In this document: positions 52,572-62,775 of the stretch, one piece after another
Position numbering within the stretch: the stretch's first letter is position 1
How the letters are laid out: each line of letters starts with the position of its first letter
Assembly: GCF_047872805.1 (NCBI RefSeq)
Contig: NZ_JBLQUK010000001.1
Span: 715,807-779,806 of the forward strand
Source: Erythrobacter sp047872805
GTDB lineage: Bacteria > Pseudomonadota > Alphaproteobacteria > Sphingomonadales > Sphingomonadaceae
Direction: 5' to 3'
DNA length: 64,000 bases
Notes under the pieces: generated by a model
Told to the model about the DNA's origin: nothing
The model's database searches: none
Seen by the model: the letters and a program-made list of their open reading frames with translations, nothing else
Program-made: the position numbers and the translations under genes

Positions 52572-55500
52572 TCAGAACCCGAACGCCACGCCCACGCGCC
52601 CGCCGGTGCTTTTCTCTGCGGTCGATCCCGCGACGCTGGCGGAGACATACACCCGTTCTCCCACACGCGCGGCGAGCGATCCGGAAAATCCCTGTTCGCC
52701 CTGATAGGTGGAGACATTGGCGCTCATCGAAAACGTGCTATCAGGCACGATCATCGTGCCCCCCATCGCCATAGCTGCGGCAATCCCGCCGCGTGAACGT
52801 GTGTCGAGATCCTCCAGCTGAAACGCGAGGCCGGTGATCCGCCCGTCAAGCGCGGAGACGCTTTGGGAGAGGCTGTCAAATTGCGCATCGGTGATCGCCT
52901 GCAGTCCGTCCATCGTAACCCGGATGTTCTGAACCGAGGCAGCCGTGGCGACGGTCTGGCGGCCCAAAGTGCCGTTCTGGTCGATGGTGACCACATCGAC
53001 CGGTCCCTGCTGCGCCATGGTGCTGGCTTCGATATCGCCAATCCGAACAGCGCTGCCCGTGCCGCCCAGCGCCACCTGATTGGCGGCGGTGGTTTCGGCA
53101 TTGGCACCAACGGCGGTTGAACCAGCGAAGGATGCTTCTGAGCGCGAGCCAATAGCGGTTGCGCTTTGCCCGGAAGCCGAGGCCGAATTGCCTACGGCGG
53201 TGGCGAGCAATTCGCTTGCGAGTGCCTGTTGGCCCAGCGCAGTGGTGTTGGTTCCTGTTGCCCGGGCCGTCTGACCAAAGGCCACCCCTTGCGCCGCCGC
53301 ACGTGCTCCGGTGCCAAATGCGGCGCTGTTGGCGCCAAAGGCATCGGCCGCCCGGCCCAAGGCGGTGGAGCTGTCGCCTGTCGCGCTCGCCGAACGGCCA
53401 ACAGCGGTCGCAAAGTTGGCATTTGCAATCGAGCCAGCGCCGACAGCAATCGAGTTGTTCGCAAATGCTCTTGCATCCGCTCCGAACGAAGCGGAATTGA
53501 TCCCGTCCGCGCGGGCTCTGGTGCCAAAGGCGTTGGCGCTTTCCTGACTGGCGGTGGCTAAAACACCAACGGCAATACCGCGATTGCCCGCCGCAACGCT
53601 ACCTTCACCCAAAGCCAGCGCATCCACCCCGCTTGCCAGTGCAGAAGTGCCATCGGAATTGATCCCGAAAAAGCGGTTGTTGGCCCCCGAAATCCCGTTT
53701 AGCGCGGCGTTGAACTGCGCCACATTGACGGCATCTGTGCCAGCGGTGCCCGCCGAAACATTGACGATGCGGCGTTCCTGGCCGGTTCTTCCGACCGAGA
53801 CAGTATTGTCCTGTCCGGCAAAGGAATCGGAGCCGAGCGCGACCGAATTAACCCCCGAGACAAAGGCATTCTTGCCCAGCGCGGTGCCATTGATCGATCC
53901 AAATTCGCTCGCGCCTGATCCCAGCACGGTCGCTCCTGCGCCAGAGGCTGATGCGCTTTGGCCGATGACGACCGCGCCTTCGCCGGAGGAATTGGTGCCT
54001 GCGCCAATGGCAATGCTGCCAGTGCCAAACGCGGTGCGGGCGTTGTCACCAATCGCTACTGAACTGGCAGCCTGGGCATCGGAGCCTGCCCCGATGGCTA
54101 TCGCCTGAGTGCCAATGGCCGAAGCGGCAGAGCCAGCCGCGTTGACAGCGAGGAAGGGGCTGCCCGCTGCATCCATAAGAGCTTCGGTGAGTTGACCGAG
54201 ATTGATCGCATCATTGTCTTCTACCGCGTCCGCGACATTGGTGACCCGCCGTTTGAGCGTATCGTTGCCGACCGAAACCGTGTCCGCTTGCAGCGCCAGC
54301 GATCCTGCCCCCAGCGCCACCGCATTGTCGGCATTGGCCTGCGCTTCAGCTCCGATGGCGAGCGCGCCTTCTCCGTTCGCAAAGACGCCAACATCGCCAG
54401 GATCGCTGGTGTCGAGACCGATGGCAATCGAATTGCGCCCTTGGGCAAAGGCACCTGATCCCACTGCCAGCGAATTGATCCCGGTGGCCGAAGCGGTGCC
54501 AGTGGTGCCGCTCGAATCGAACAGCGGGTTTCCAGCAATCGCGTTCAATTGCCCCACCGTGGCGGCGTCGGTGTCGAACACACCGTCGGCGACATTGGTG
54601 AGGCGGCGTTCGAAGCCGTTGCTACCAAACGAGACCGTATTTTCGTCCGTTGCGGTCGATCCCGCGCCGATTGCAACCGAATTGGCAAAGCTCGCGCTCG
54701 ACCCGGTGCCGATGGCCACCGTGTTGACGCCCGAGGCCTGAACCCCGGTGCCCACTGCCACTGCGCCATTGGCGCCTGCGCTGGAAGAACTGCCCAGCAC
54801 GGTTGCGTTGCTGGCGCTGGCATTGGCGCTGAAACCCAGCGCCGTCGCATTGGTGCCGGTCGCATTGGCAAAGCCGCCAAAGGTGGTCGCCCCGTCGCCA
54901 TCCGCGCCCGAAGTCGCGCCGACCACCACCGCCTCGCTGCCATCGGCAAACGCCCCGTCGCCAATCGCAATGGAGCCCGTTCCGGTCGCAGTGGGCGAAA
55001 ACCCGCCATTGATATTGACGACGACGCCCGGCGTTCCGCCCCCTGACAGCAGTGCGTTGACCTGCCCCAGCGTCACCGCATGATCGTCGCGGTAACCGTC
55101 CGCGACATTGGTGATGACGCGGCGATTGGTCTCGCTGCCGACCGACACCGAATGGTCGAGGTCTGCAATCGAACCCGCGCCAATGGCAATCGCGTCGAAG
55201 CCTACCGAAAAGGAATCCGCGCCGATGGCGATGCTGCCGGTGGTGCTGACAAAGGAACCGAGCCCGTCACCGTCCATATCGCCGCCAATCGCAATCGCGC
55301 CGTCCACACTAATGCGAGTCTCCGATCCAATCGCGATAGTGGCAATGCCGCCGGCGATGGTTCCGAAATTGTCATTGCCTGCGGTGTTGGCACCGATGGC
55401 GATGGAACCGAGCCCCGTGGCTTCGGAGTTTTCCCCCAGTGCGATGGCGTCCTGACTCGCCTGAGCCAGTTCCCCGATAGCGACGGAATTTTCGCCAGCA

Positions 55501-56123
55501 GCATTCGCGCCCGAACCGATGCCGATGGCAAAGGCGCTGTCCGCATCGGCGCTGATTCCGATGGCGATGGCCGCTTGCGCTGCCGCTTCGGCGGCTGCGC
55601 CAATCGCCACCGCCTCTGCCATGCCTGCGCGTGAGGCATTGCCGACCGCGACCGAATCCGCACCAACGCCCGCCGCCGAACGGCCAATTGCCACCGCGCT
55701 AAGGCCGCTCGACACAGCACCATTGCCAACCGCTAGCGATCCGGTCGATTCCGCCCTTGACGCCGAACCGACCGCTGTTGCGCCGTTGACAAGCGCTCTT
55801 GCAGATTGACCGACCGCGGTGGTGCCAAGACCTTCTGCGATCGTGAATTGACCAATTGCGGTGCTGCCGGTCTCGGTTGCGCTCGCAGTATCGCCGACCG
55901 CGACACTGTTGGCACCGCTTGCAACCGTATTGTTGCCCAGCGCGGTGGAGTTCGCGCCGCTGGCAGCGGCATTGACCCCGCATTCGAGACCATCGTCCTG
56001 CGAAGCGACGTTCGGCCCCTCCGATGCGTTGCATTCGGGTGTTGTGTCGGCATAGGCGGGAGCGGCAAAAACTATTGCGGTCGACGCCAGCAGCATCGCG
56101 CTCGAAAGACGAGAAATGTTCAT
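52572..56123 (-). CDS. YadA-type trimeric autotransporter adhesin
   Basis: The 1183-residue product has a signal peptide ending FAAPAYA. It is followed by dozens of 14-16-residue repeats of the AVAIGxxSxAxGxxS type (YadA head beta-roll) interrupted by four neck/stalk segments: RRVITNVADGYRDDHAVTLG, RRLTNVADGVFDTDAATVGQ, RRVTNVADAVEDNDAINLGQ and RRIVNVSAGTAGTDAVNVAQ. A coiled-coil (ITDAQFDSLSQSVSALDGRI) leads to the YadA anchor (GIAAAMAMGG ... VGVAFGF) that forms the trimeric outer-membrane pore. It should mediate adhesion. The ATG at 56123 is preferred to a TTG two codons upstream. Confidence 0.93.
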   Translation of the reverse strand: MNISRLSSAMLLASTAIVFAAPAYADTTPECNASEGPNVASQDDGLECGVNAAASGANSTALGNNTVASGANSVAVGDTASATETGSTAIGQFTIAEGLGTTAVGQSARALVNGATAVGSASRAESTGSLAVGNGAVSSGLSAVAIGRSAAGVGADSVAVGNASRAGMAEAVAIGAAAEAAAQAAIAIGISADADSAFAIGIGSGANAAGENSVAIGELAQASQDAIALGENSEATGLGSIAIGANTAGNDNFGTIAGGIATIAIGSETRISVDGAIAIGGDMDGDGLGSFVSTTGSIAIGADSFSVGFDAIAIGAGSIADLDHSVSVGSETNRRVITNVADGYRDDHAVTLGQVNALLSGGGTPGVVVNINGGFSPTATGTGSIAIGDGAFADGSEAVVVGATSGADGDGATTFGGFANATGTNATALGFSANASASNATVLGSSSSAGANGAVAVGTGVQASGVNTVAIGTGSSASFANSVAIGAGSTATDENTVSFGSNGFERRLTNVADGVFDTDAATVGQLNAIAGNPLFDSSGTTGTASATGINSLAVGSGAFAQGRNSIAIGLDTSDPGDVGVFANGEGALAIGAEAQANADNAVALGAGSLALQADTVSVGNDTLKRRVTNVADAVEDNDAINLGQLTEALMDAAGSPFLAVNAAGSAASAIGTQAIAIGAGSDAQAASSVAIGDNARTAFGTGSIAIGAGTNSSGEGAVVIGQSASASGAGATVLGSGASEFGSINGTALGKNAFVSGVNSVALGSDSFAGQDNTVSVGRTGQERRIVNVSAGTAGTDAVNVAQFNAALNGISGANNRFFGINSDGTSALASGVDALALGEGSVAAGNRGIAVGVLATASQESANAFGTRARADGINSASFGADARAFANNSIAVGAGSIANANFATAVGRSASATGDSSTALGRAADAFGANSAAFGTGARAAAQGVAFGQTARATGTNTTALGQQALASELLATAVGNSASASGQSATAIGSRSEASFAGSTAVGANAETTAANQVALGGTGSAVRIGDIEASTMAQQGPVDVVTIDQNGTLGRQTVATAASVQNIRVTMDGLQAITDAQFDSLSQSVSALDGRITGLAFQLEDLDTRSRGGIAAAMAMGGTMIVPDSTFSMSANVSTYQGEQGFSGSLAARVGERVYVSASVAGSTAEKSTGGRVGVAFGF

Positions 56124-56354
56124 TGTCAAAATTCCCCCAAAAAAACCGCGGCATCAATGTGCCGCCCCTGCTGTTGACGCTTGTGAAAATGCGGCAGGCC
56201 TGAATTGGCCCGGCAATCCGTAATTTCCTCTATATTTGAGCGGGATGCCAGTTCTTTTTCGTGCCCCGCGATGGATTTTCATTACTGCCGGTTTGCGCGC
56301 AACTCAGTCAGACGGCTGGACATGGGCGCAGTCGGCGCGTAACTCTGTGCGTCA
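56124..56354. other. Spacer between the autotransporter and the TPP riboswitch
   Basis: This divergent intergenic stretch should hold the promoters of the autotransporter (leftward) and thiC (rightward). A TTGACG hexamer lies near 56173 and a TATATT near 56230, but no convincing spaced promoter pair was found. No gene is visible. Confidence 0.4.
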
Positions 56355-56450
56355 TCCCCGGGGAGCGCAGCTTTGCGCTGAGAGGGGCGGGGTAAGCGCC
56401 GCCCGACCCGTTGAACCTGAACCGACTAACATCGGCGGAGGGAGTGGTCT
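56350..56450 (+). ncRNA. TPP riboswitch (THI element)
   Basis: The conserved blocks of the thiamine pyrophosphate riboswitch appear in order: GGGGAGC (56360-56366), GCTGAGAGG (56377-56385), GACCCGTTGAACCTGA (56405-56420) and CGGCGGAGGGAGTGG (56433-56447), with helices between them. TPP binding should lower thiC expression. The expression platform, 60 nt to the thiC start, contains a short dispersed-repeat-like segment. Confidence 0.93.
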
Positions 56451-56458
56451 GACCCGCT

Positions 56459-56483
56459 CATCCTGAGCTTGTCGAAGGGCCGC
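56459..56483 (+). repeat. Fragment of a CTGAGCTTGTCGAAGG-type dispersed repeat
   Basis: The segment CATCCTGAGCTTGTCGAAGG resembles half of a palindromic repeat common between genes in sphingomonads. It lies in the riboswitch expression platform, 13 nt before the thiC Shine-Dalgarno. The second half is missing. Repeat membership is from memory, not from comparison. Confidence 0.5.
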
Positions 56484-56509
56484 ACTTTCGCCATTTGGAG
56501 AGACTGCGC

Positions 56510-58414
<1,905 letters not shown>

Positions 58415-58424
58415 GGCATCTTCT

Positions 58425-58520
58425 CCCTTCCCCTTGGGGAAGGGTCGGGGATGGGGGTTCGGCGGTGAGAGGGCAGGGCATGATTCCGCGCGTCGCACAC
58501 CCATCCCCAAGGGGAAGGGG
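58425..58520. repeat. Intergenic palindromic repeat downstream of thiC
   Basis: CCCTTCCCC and GGGGAAGGG (58425-58444) form a tight hairpin with a 2-nt loop, followed by CGGGGATGGG. The complementary CCCATCCCC-AAGGGGAAGGGG lies at 58500-58520. The two ends can pair to enclose about 45 nt. It lies between thiC and the convergent small gene and may help terminate both transcripts. Confidence 0.8.
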
Positions 58521-58529
58521 CTAATCGCC

Positions 58530-58661
58530 TCACCCGTTCCGCATATTCTCCAGCCCCTTGATCCCGCCGGGCTTTTGCGATGGCTGCGAGGCGTTGGTTT
58601 TCACCTTTTCCTTCTTCGGCTTACGCGCTTCCTTGCTCTTCTTCTGTTGGCCCTTGGCCAT
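58530..58661 (-). CDS. Small lysine-rich conserved protein (43 residues)
   Basis: A short frame beginning MAKGQQKKSKEARKPKKEKV and ending NMRNG encodes a very basic 43-residue protein. I recognise similar MAKGQ-type lysine-rich proteins as a recurrent hypothetical family in sphingomonads and other alphaproteobacteria. GGA lies about 9 nt before the ATG. The charge suggests binding to nucleic acid or ribosomes, but no function is known. It lies alone between the thiC repeat and the P63C gene and is easily missed because of its size. Confidence 0.75.
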   Translation of the reverse strand: MAKGQQKKSKEARKPKKEKVKTNASQPSQKPGGIKGLENMRNG

Positions 58662-58757
58662 AAGTCGTTCCAATCGGGGGCGAGATGCCCGAGAGCGGGC
58701 GTGGGCCTGATGGGGGACGGTGTCAATGTGGGGGGTGCATTCACATTCCGGGGATTT

Positions 58758-59753
58758 TTATGTCTTCCGTGGCTTCTCTCCAGTATCGAAGTCAGGGAAC
58801 AACTCGCCTTGGTCTTGAGGAAAGGCAGCAGTGAAAAGCTGTTTGAAAAAGCCCGGCTTCCCTGTTGGCGTCGCTCGCAAAAGTGTTGTCACTGATGTGA
58901 TTTGCTTTTCAAGCGATGGATGCCCAATTTCCTCCGAAAGATGCTGGTGGTGAGTAGAATTTCTCCGGCCTGTTGCGACATTTCGTGGGTTCTTCCGCCT
59001 CAGCTCTTCAATTACGCCCGGAGGAAGCTGTTCGTAAATCAGCCAATTCGTGAGCTTCCCGATGTAGGCAGTTCGCTTGTTGTTGCCCGGAGCATACGCC
59101 CATCCCCAGACACGATGAATTTGCTCGTAGAACGAGTCTGGAAATCTCTTCGCCCATGGAAGTAGCTCTTCCGATATGTATGCGGCAAGAATTCGCTGGA
59201 GTTCGTCTCGAGCTCTGACCGACTGATAGCCCGTTGCTTCGTCGACAAGGCTCAAAATTCCGATCTTGGAGAGGCTGCGAGTAAGTATTTCGGCCTGACG
59301 CGCTACTGCTTTTTGGCCATCGGTTAGAACATCAGCATCTTTTGCTCTCAGGTAGACATCACAAACCAATGGGAGCAGTTCTGCTCGAAAGCCTTGAACC
59401 TTTTGGCCTCGGAGGTTCCGGAACTCGATCGGCTCAAGAAAATCTCGAACTTCCTCTGTGATAAATGAATCAAGATTACGGGCATCTACAAAATTGGGCC
59501 GATCGCTTTTTTGGTATGTACCCTTCCAAGGCCTACCCAACGCTGTAAGAAATGCCCTGCTGATTAAAACGCGGCGACCGTCTTGGAGAACGGCAGAGGG
59601 CAAGCTCAAGTCACCGATGGCCAAGTCGCCCTCATAGGCAGCCTTGGGTGACGCCCACCGTGTCTCGGCCGCCTTTCTCGCGATCTCCGCCCTCCTTTCA
59701 GTTGATAGGGAAATCGCTCGTGCCTTCCCTCCTGCGCTCTGTGGGTCAGCCAT
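58758..59753 (-). CDS. P63C-domain protein
   Basis: The 331-residue product starts with a short alanine- and arginine-rich helix (STERRAEIARKAAETRWASP). Its C-terminal half has the P63C pattern: SLSKIGILSLVDEATGYQSV, RDELQRILAAYISEELLPWAKRFPDSFYEQIHRVWGW and IGKLTNWLIYEQLPPGVIEEL. P63C proteins occur on phages, plasmids and islands with no settled function. The ATG at 59753 is preferred to a TTG two codons upstream. Base use is visibly A+T-richer than the neighbours, which suggests horizontal gain. Four ATGCTTGC boxes lie just upstream. Confidence 0.85.
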   Translation of the reverse strand: MADPQSAGGKARAISLSTERRAEIARKAAETRWASPKAAYEGDLAIGDLSLPSAVLQDGRRVLISRAFLTALGRPWKGTYQKSDRPNFVDARNLDSFITEEVRDFLEPIEFRNLRGQKVQGFRAELLPLVCDVYLRAKDADVLTDGQKAVARQAEILTRSLSKIGILSLVDEATGYQSVRARDELQRILAAYISEELLPWAKRFPDSFYEQIHRVWGWAYAPGNNKRTAYIGKLTNWLIYEQLPPGVIEELRRKNPRNVATGRRNSTHHQHLSEEIGHPSLEKQITSVTTLLRATPTGKPGFFKQLFTAAFPQDQGELFPDFDTGEKPRKT

Positions 59754-59773
59754 CTGCAATCTCCGAATCGTTT

Positions 59774-59846
59774 ATGCTTGCAGCAATCGATACCGGATGC
59801 TTGCTTATTTAGCAAGCATGAGTAGAATTATTTTTGATATGCTTGC
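59774..59846. promoter_or_regulatory. Cluster of four ATGCTTGC boxes upstream of the P63C gene
   Basis: ATGCTTGC occurs at 59774-59781, 59797-59804 and 59839-59846, and inverted (GCAAGCAT) at 59812-59819. The middle two form a palindrome around TTATTTA. The boxes fill the 128-bp gap between the P63C and DUF188 genes. They may be operators for the P63C gene or binding sites of a defence or partition function; neither is shown. Confidence 0.6.
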
Positions 59847-59881
59847 TAGCTCACTCCCCTCACCCTATAGAACCTTCCCCA

Positions 59882-60334
59882 TCATCCCATCCCCACCAGC
59901 ACCCGGTCCAGCGCCTGCAAGAACCGCGAGCGATCCGCCTTGCTGAACGGCGCCGGTCCGCCTCCCACCCCATCCATCCCAGCGCGCAGGTCCGCCATGA
60001 TCGCGCGGGTGGCGATTGCGCTGCCGATGCTGGCTGCGGTGAATTCCTCGCCATTGTGTTTGAGCACCCGCGCGCCCGCTTTCAAACAGCGGGCGGCGAG
60101 CAATATGTCGGCGGTGATGACGACAGATCGCGCATCCGCAGCCTCCGCGATCCAATCGTCCGCCGCGTCAAAGCTGTCATCGACCACCACGCGCTTCACC
60201 CGCTCGCTTACCGGCACGCGGAAAGGGCTGTTGCTGACGACCCGCACTTGGGCCTTGTAACGCTCGGCAACGCGGTAGATTTCTTCCTTCACCGGGCAGG
60301 CGTCGGCATCGACAAGAATGGTCACTGGCGTCAT
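59882..60334 (-). CDS. YaiI/YqxD (DUF188) family protein
   Basis: The 150-residue product begins TILVDADACPVKEEIYRVAERY, the PIN-like start of the DUF188 family, followed by VVVDDSFDAADDWIAEAADA and VITADILLAARCLKAGARVL with conserved aspartates that could hold metal. A nuclease activity is plausible but unproven. The ATG at 60334 starts the family N-terminus; a longer reading adds 73 residues of shadow. It follows the DUF2726 gene by 32 nt on the same strand. Confidence 0.9.
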   Translation of the reverse strand: MTPVTILVDADACPVKEEIYRVAERYKAQVRVVSNSPFRVPVSERVKRVVVDDSFDAADDWIAEAADARSVVITADILLAARCLKAGARVLKHNGEEFTAASIGSAIATRAIMADLRAGMDGVGGGPAPFSKADRSRFLQALDRVLVGMG

Positions 60335-60366
60335 TGAACCCCGCTTAAAGCAGCGCGGCGTCCCCT

Positions 60367-61011
60367 TCAACCAGCCACCAATTTCTCCACCAAAGCCCGC
60401 AATTCCGCCGGCGTCGTATGCCCGGCCACTATCTCGTGATAGCCGATCCCGGCTTTGCGAAGCGCCTCTTTTTTCACCGCGTCCCTTGCGGGCGCACAAT
60501 TGCTGACGTTGTGCCCGCTGCCTTGGTATTCCAGCGCGTGGACTACGCGGCATTTGTCGTCCATCAGCGCGAAATCTACGCGTTTGGAATTAACCGCGCG
60601 AAAGGCGTCCTTGTCGGGGCTGGCAAGGAATTCGCCGAGCGAAACCTGCGCCATCACCTGCCAGCGCGGATTGCGCGCGATCACCGCCTTGTCCAGCGCG
60701 GCGAACACATTGGCCTCTGATTTGTTGAGCAATGCACGCGAGGTGAAGGCGGCCTTGCTGACGGCCTTCAATTGGTTGGCGGCAAAGTCCGATTGCTGGG
60801 CCTGCTGACGTTCGGCCCGCTCGATTGTTCTGAGGTTCGGTCCGCGGTTCTTGGCCTTGCGCTCCTGCCAATAGGCGCGGCGCTCTTCGCGCTTTTCGCC
60901 TTCGACGAACCGTTCGATGGCCATACCAATGACCGCGCCGATCGCCAGCAGGATGGCGAGCGGCCAGGGTTTGTCGAGGAGGGCGAGAATCTCCGCAGGC
61001 ATGACAGGCAT
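60367..61011 (-). CDS. DUF2726 membrane-anchored protein
   Basis: The protein has one N-terminal membrane helix (AILLAIGAVIGMAI), a basic linker, and a C-terminal DUF2726 domain: LLNKSEANVFAALDKAV, RVDFALMDDKCRVVHALEYQG and RDAVKKEALRKAGIGYHEI, with the D-x-E-type residues of the restriction-endonuclease-like fold. The start is uncertain: ATGs at 61011 and 61002 are both possible, and the leftmost frame opens with TTG. The first gives 214 residues. Function is unknown; a nuclease-like fold is inferred. Confidence 0.8.
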   Translation of the reverse strand: MPVMPAEILALLDKPWPLAILLAIGAVIGMAIERFVEGEKREERRAYWQERKAKNRGPNLRTIERAERQQAQQSDFAANQLKAVSKAAFTSRALLNKSEANVFAALDKAVIARNPRWQVMAQVSLGEFLASPDKDAFRAVNSKRVDFALMDDKCRVVHALEYQGSGHNVSNCAPARDAVKKEALRKAGIGYHEIVAGHTTPAELRALVEKLVAG

Positions 61012-61091
61012 GTGCCACGCCAATGCTTGCGAAACGGTAACCCCCCACCAAAAACTTTCCTACACGCGCGAATTCTGCCTTAACCTTGCAG

Positions 61092-61715
61092 ATGACCCAC
61101 ACATTCGACGAAGACACCGCCCCCACCCCCAACCCCACCCTCGCCCATGCGTTGATCGCTGCTCCCTTGGAGGACGGTGCCGGGTGGACACCGGCGCGGC
61201 AGGCGACTTTCTTGCAGGCGCTGGCTTCCACCCATTCGGTTGCCAATGCGGCGCGGGTGGCGGGGATGTCGCGGCAATCCGCCTATGCCCTGCGCGCGCG
61301 ATTAAAGGGGGAGCCGTTCGATCACGCCTGGACGGCGGCGCTGCGGTGCCGCTTTGATGCGTTGGCAGAGGCCGCGATGGAGCGCGCGCTCAACGGGGTC
61401 GAAGTGCCGCATTATCACCGCGGCGAGCTGATCGGCACCTCGCGCAAATATGATGAGCGGCTGACGGTTGCGCTGCTGATGATGCGCGACAGTTTTCGCC
61501 TGCCGCATGCGCGCCAGCACGATGTCGCCGCGCGCTATGGCTCGGATGATTTCGGCCGGCTGGTTGAACGGGTCGAGGCCGGGCCGGAAACCTGGGATGA
61601 ACAGGACCGGCAGGAACGCATCGCGCTGTATGAGGAATATGCGCGCGACGCAGCGGCGGCGGAAGCAGAGGGCGACGCGGATGAAGGCGATCATGACAGC
61701 GACGAAGAGGAATAA
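61092..61715 (+). CDS. Helix-turn-helix hypothetical protein
   Basis: The 207-residue product has a helix-turn-helix-like segment at about residues 33-62 (ARQATFLQALASTHSVANAA then VAGMSRQSAYALRARLKG), as in terminase small subunits and related regulators. A helical domain (LRCRFDALAEAAMERALNG) follows, then a strongly acidic tail (AEGDADEGDHDSDEEE). The ATG at 61092 is used; a TTG two codons upstream is weaker. It is divergent from the DUF2726 gene. The gene type is widespread in sphingomonads to my memory, but no role is known. Confidence 0.65.
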   Translation: MTHTFDEDTAPTPNPTLAHALIAAPLEDGAGWTPARQATFLQALASTHSVANAARVAGMSRQSAYALRARLKGEPFDHAWTAALRCRFDALAEAAMERALNGVEVPHYHRGELIGTSRKYDERLTVALLMMRDSFRLPHARQHDVAARYGSDDFGRLVERVEAGPETWDEQDRQERIALYEEYARDAAAAEAEGDADEGDHDSDEEE

Positions 61716-62104
61716 TGTTGGAAAAGTGTCAAGCGCCCAAAAAGACAGAAAATCGTGTGATATGAGAGGTTTGAGGATAAAAATGGCGCTTGACACTATG
61801 TCCACTGTGTCAAGCAGATCGGGTGGTTTTGCTGGCGCATATCTGGCGCGGTTCGGGTCGCGTAATGGCTCTGGAGCAATGATAATTAGGAGAAACGGCG
61901 ATCTCCTGCTACACAGTCTGCGCTGACGTCGGAATTTGCGACGGACTTCGAGATTTGACGACCGCCGCTTGCCTTTGAACGGAGTGTTCAACAGGCCCCG
62001 GCGTAAACCAGACGACGACTTCCTTTCCCCTGAACGATCCTAAGCACGACCGGCCCCGCATGTTCGCGGGTCCGCAACCTATGTTCTTCGAAAGGAACAC
62101 TCTC
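61716..62104. other. Intergenic region and cspA leader
   Basis: This 389-bp stretch holds a cluster of GTGTCAAGC boxes (61725-61815) and, closer to cspA, what should be a long 5' leader. Cold-shock mRNAs typically have such leaders. No coding frame here is convincing. Confidence 0.5.
61725..61815. repeat. Three GTGTCAAGC boxes in inverted arrangement
   Basis: AGTGTCAAGCGCC (61725-61737) is inverted as GGCGCTTGACACT at 61785-61797, a 13-bp perfect pair. A third copy, GTGTCAAGC, at 61807-61815 forms a second 9-bp palindrome with the middle copy across a 10-nt gap. The middle box contains TTGACA. The boxes lie 290-380 nt upstream of cspA and just after the stop of the HTH protein gene. Confidence 0.7.
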
Positions 62105-62317
62105 ATGGCCAAAACTGGCACCGTCAAATTCTTCAACGCCGACAAGGGCTATGGTTTCATTCAGCCCGACGATGGTTCGGCTGACAGCTTCGTCCACATC
62201 AGCGCAGTGCAGGCCGCCGGCATGCACAGCCTCGATAAGGAACAGCGTCTGAACTATGACGTCGAAACCGGCCGCAATGGCAAGGAAAGCGCGACCAACC
62301 TGTCGTCGGCTGACTGA
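62105..62317 (+). CDS. cspA: Cold-shock protein (CspA family)
   Basis: The 70-residue OB-fold protein binds single-stranded RNA and DNA and melts RNA structure at low temperature. RNP1 (KGYGFIQP) and RNP2 (SFVHIS) are both present, and it starts MAKTGTVKFFNADKG. GAAAGGAA lies about 9 nt before the ATG at 62105; upstream in-frame ATGs within the leader are rejected. A long leader fits the family habit of RNA-level control. The next gene follows after 111 nt. Confidence 0.95.
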   Translation: MAKTGTVKFFNADKGYGFIQPDDGSADSFVHISAVQAAGMHSLDKEQRLNYDVETGRNGKESATNLSSAD

Positions 62318-62428
62318 TATTGAGTGATCGGGGTGCGGCGCTTTGGTGCCGCGCCCCGGCCGCCACCCGTTAAAATTACTGGCGCGCTTCCCGGCGCTGC
62401 CTTCCGTATCCTCCCACAGGAGCCAATC

Positions 62429-62644
62429 ATGGCCCAGACCTTCGATTTTTACCGCGAACGCGCCGATGCCGCTGCTGCTGCTGCCGAAAAGGCAACGCTG
62501 GACAACGTCAGGATGCGGGAATTGCGATCGGAGAAAACCTGGCGCGCGCTGGCCGATCAGGCGCGCAGGGTCGCCGAAGACCGCGCCAAAGCCGACGCCG
62601 AACGCGCAGAGCGCCGCGCCGCAGAAGCGCTGGACGTGCAATAA
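62429..62644 (+). CDS. Small alpha-helical hypothetical protein
   Basis: The 71-residue product (MAQTFDFYRERADAAAAAAE start) is almost all alanine, arginine and glutamate and predicted to be one long helix. No domain is recognised. AGGAG lies 9 nt before the ATG. It sits between cspA and the hibernation factor, with a tandem repeat after it. Co-expression with stress genes is possible but not shown. Confidence 0.7.
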   Translation: MAQTFDFYRERADAAAAAAEKATLDNVRMRELRSEKTWRALADQARRVAEDRAKADAERAERRAAEALDVQ

Positions 62645-62663
62645 CGCGCGGGCTGATTCCTAG

Positions 62664-62721
62664 ATTGCCACGCGAAACCCCTAAATTACATTGCGAAACC
62701 CCTAAATTACATTGCGAAACC
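62664..62721. repeat. 21-nt tandem repeat (about 2.5 copies)
   Basis: Units built on ATTGCGAAACCCCTAAAT plus TAC occur in tandem. The first copy has a short variant start (ATTGCCACGCGAAACC), the second is complete and the third stops after ATTGCGAAACC. They fill the gap upstream of the hibernation factor. There are no spacers, so it is not a CRISPR. Confidence 0.85.
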
Positions 62722-62775
62722 AAGGCATCGCACCCAGATTGAAACCACAGCGTAACAATCCAGAGGAGCCTCGCC

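Noticed and set aside
62664..62721. Possible CRISPR array
   Set aside because: The copies are directly adjacent with no spacers, only about 2.5 units, and no cas genes are present.
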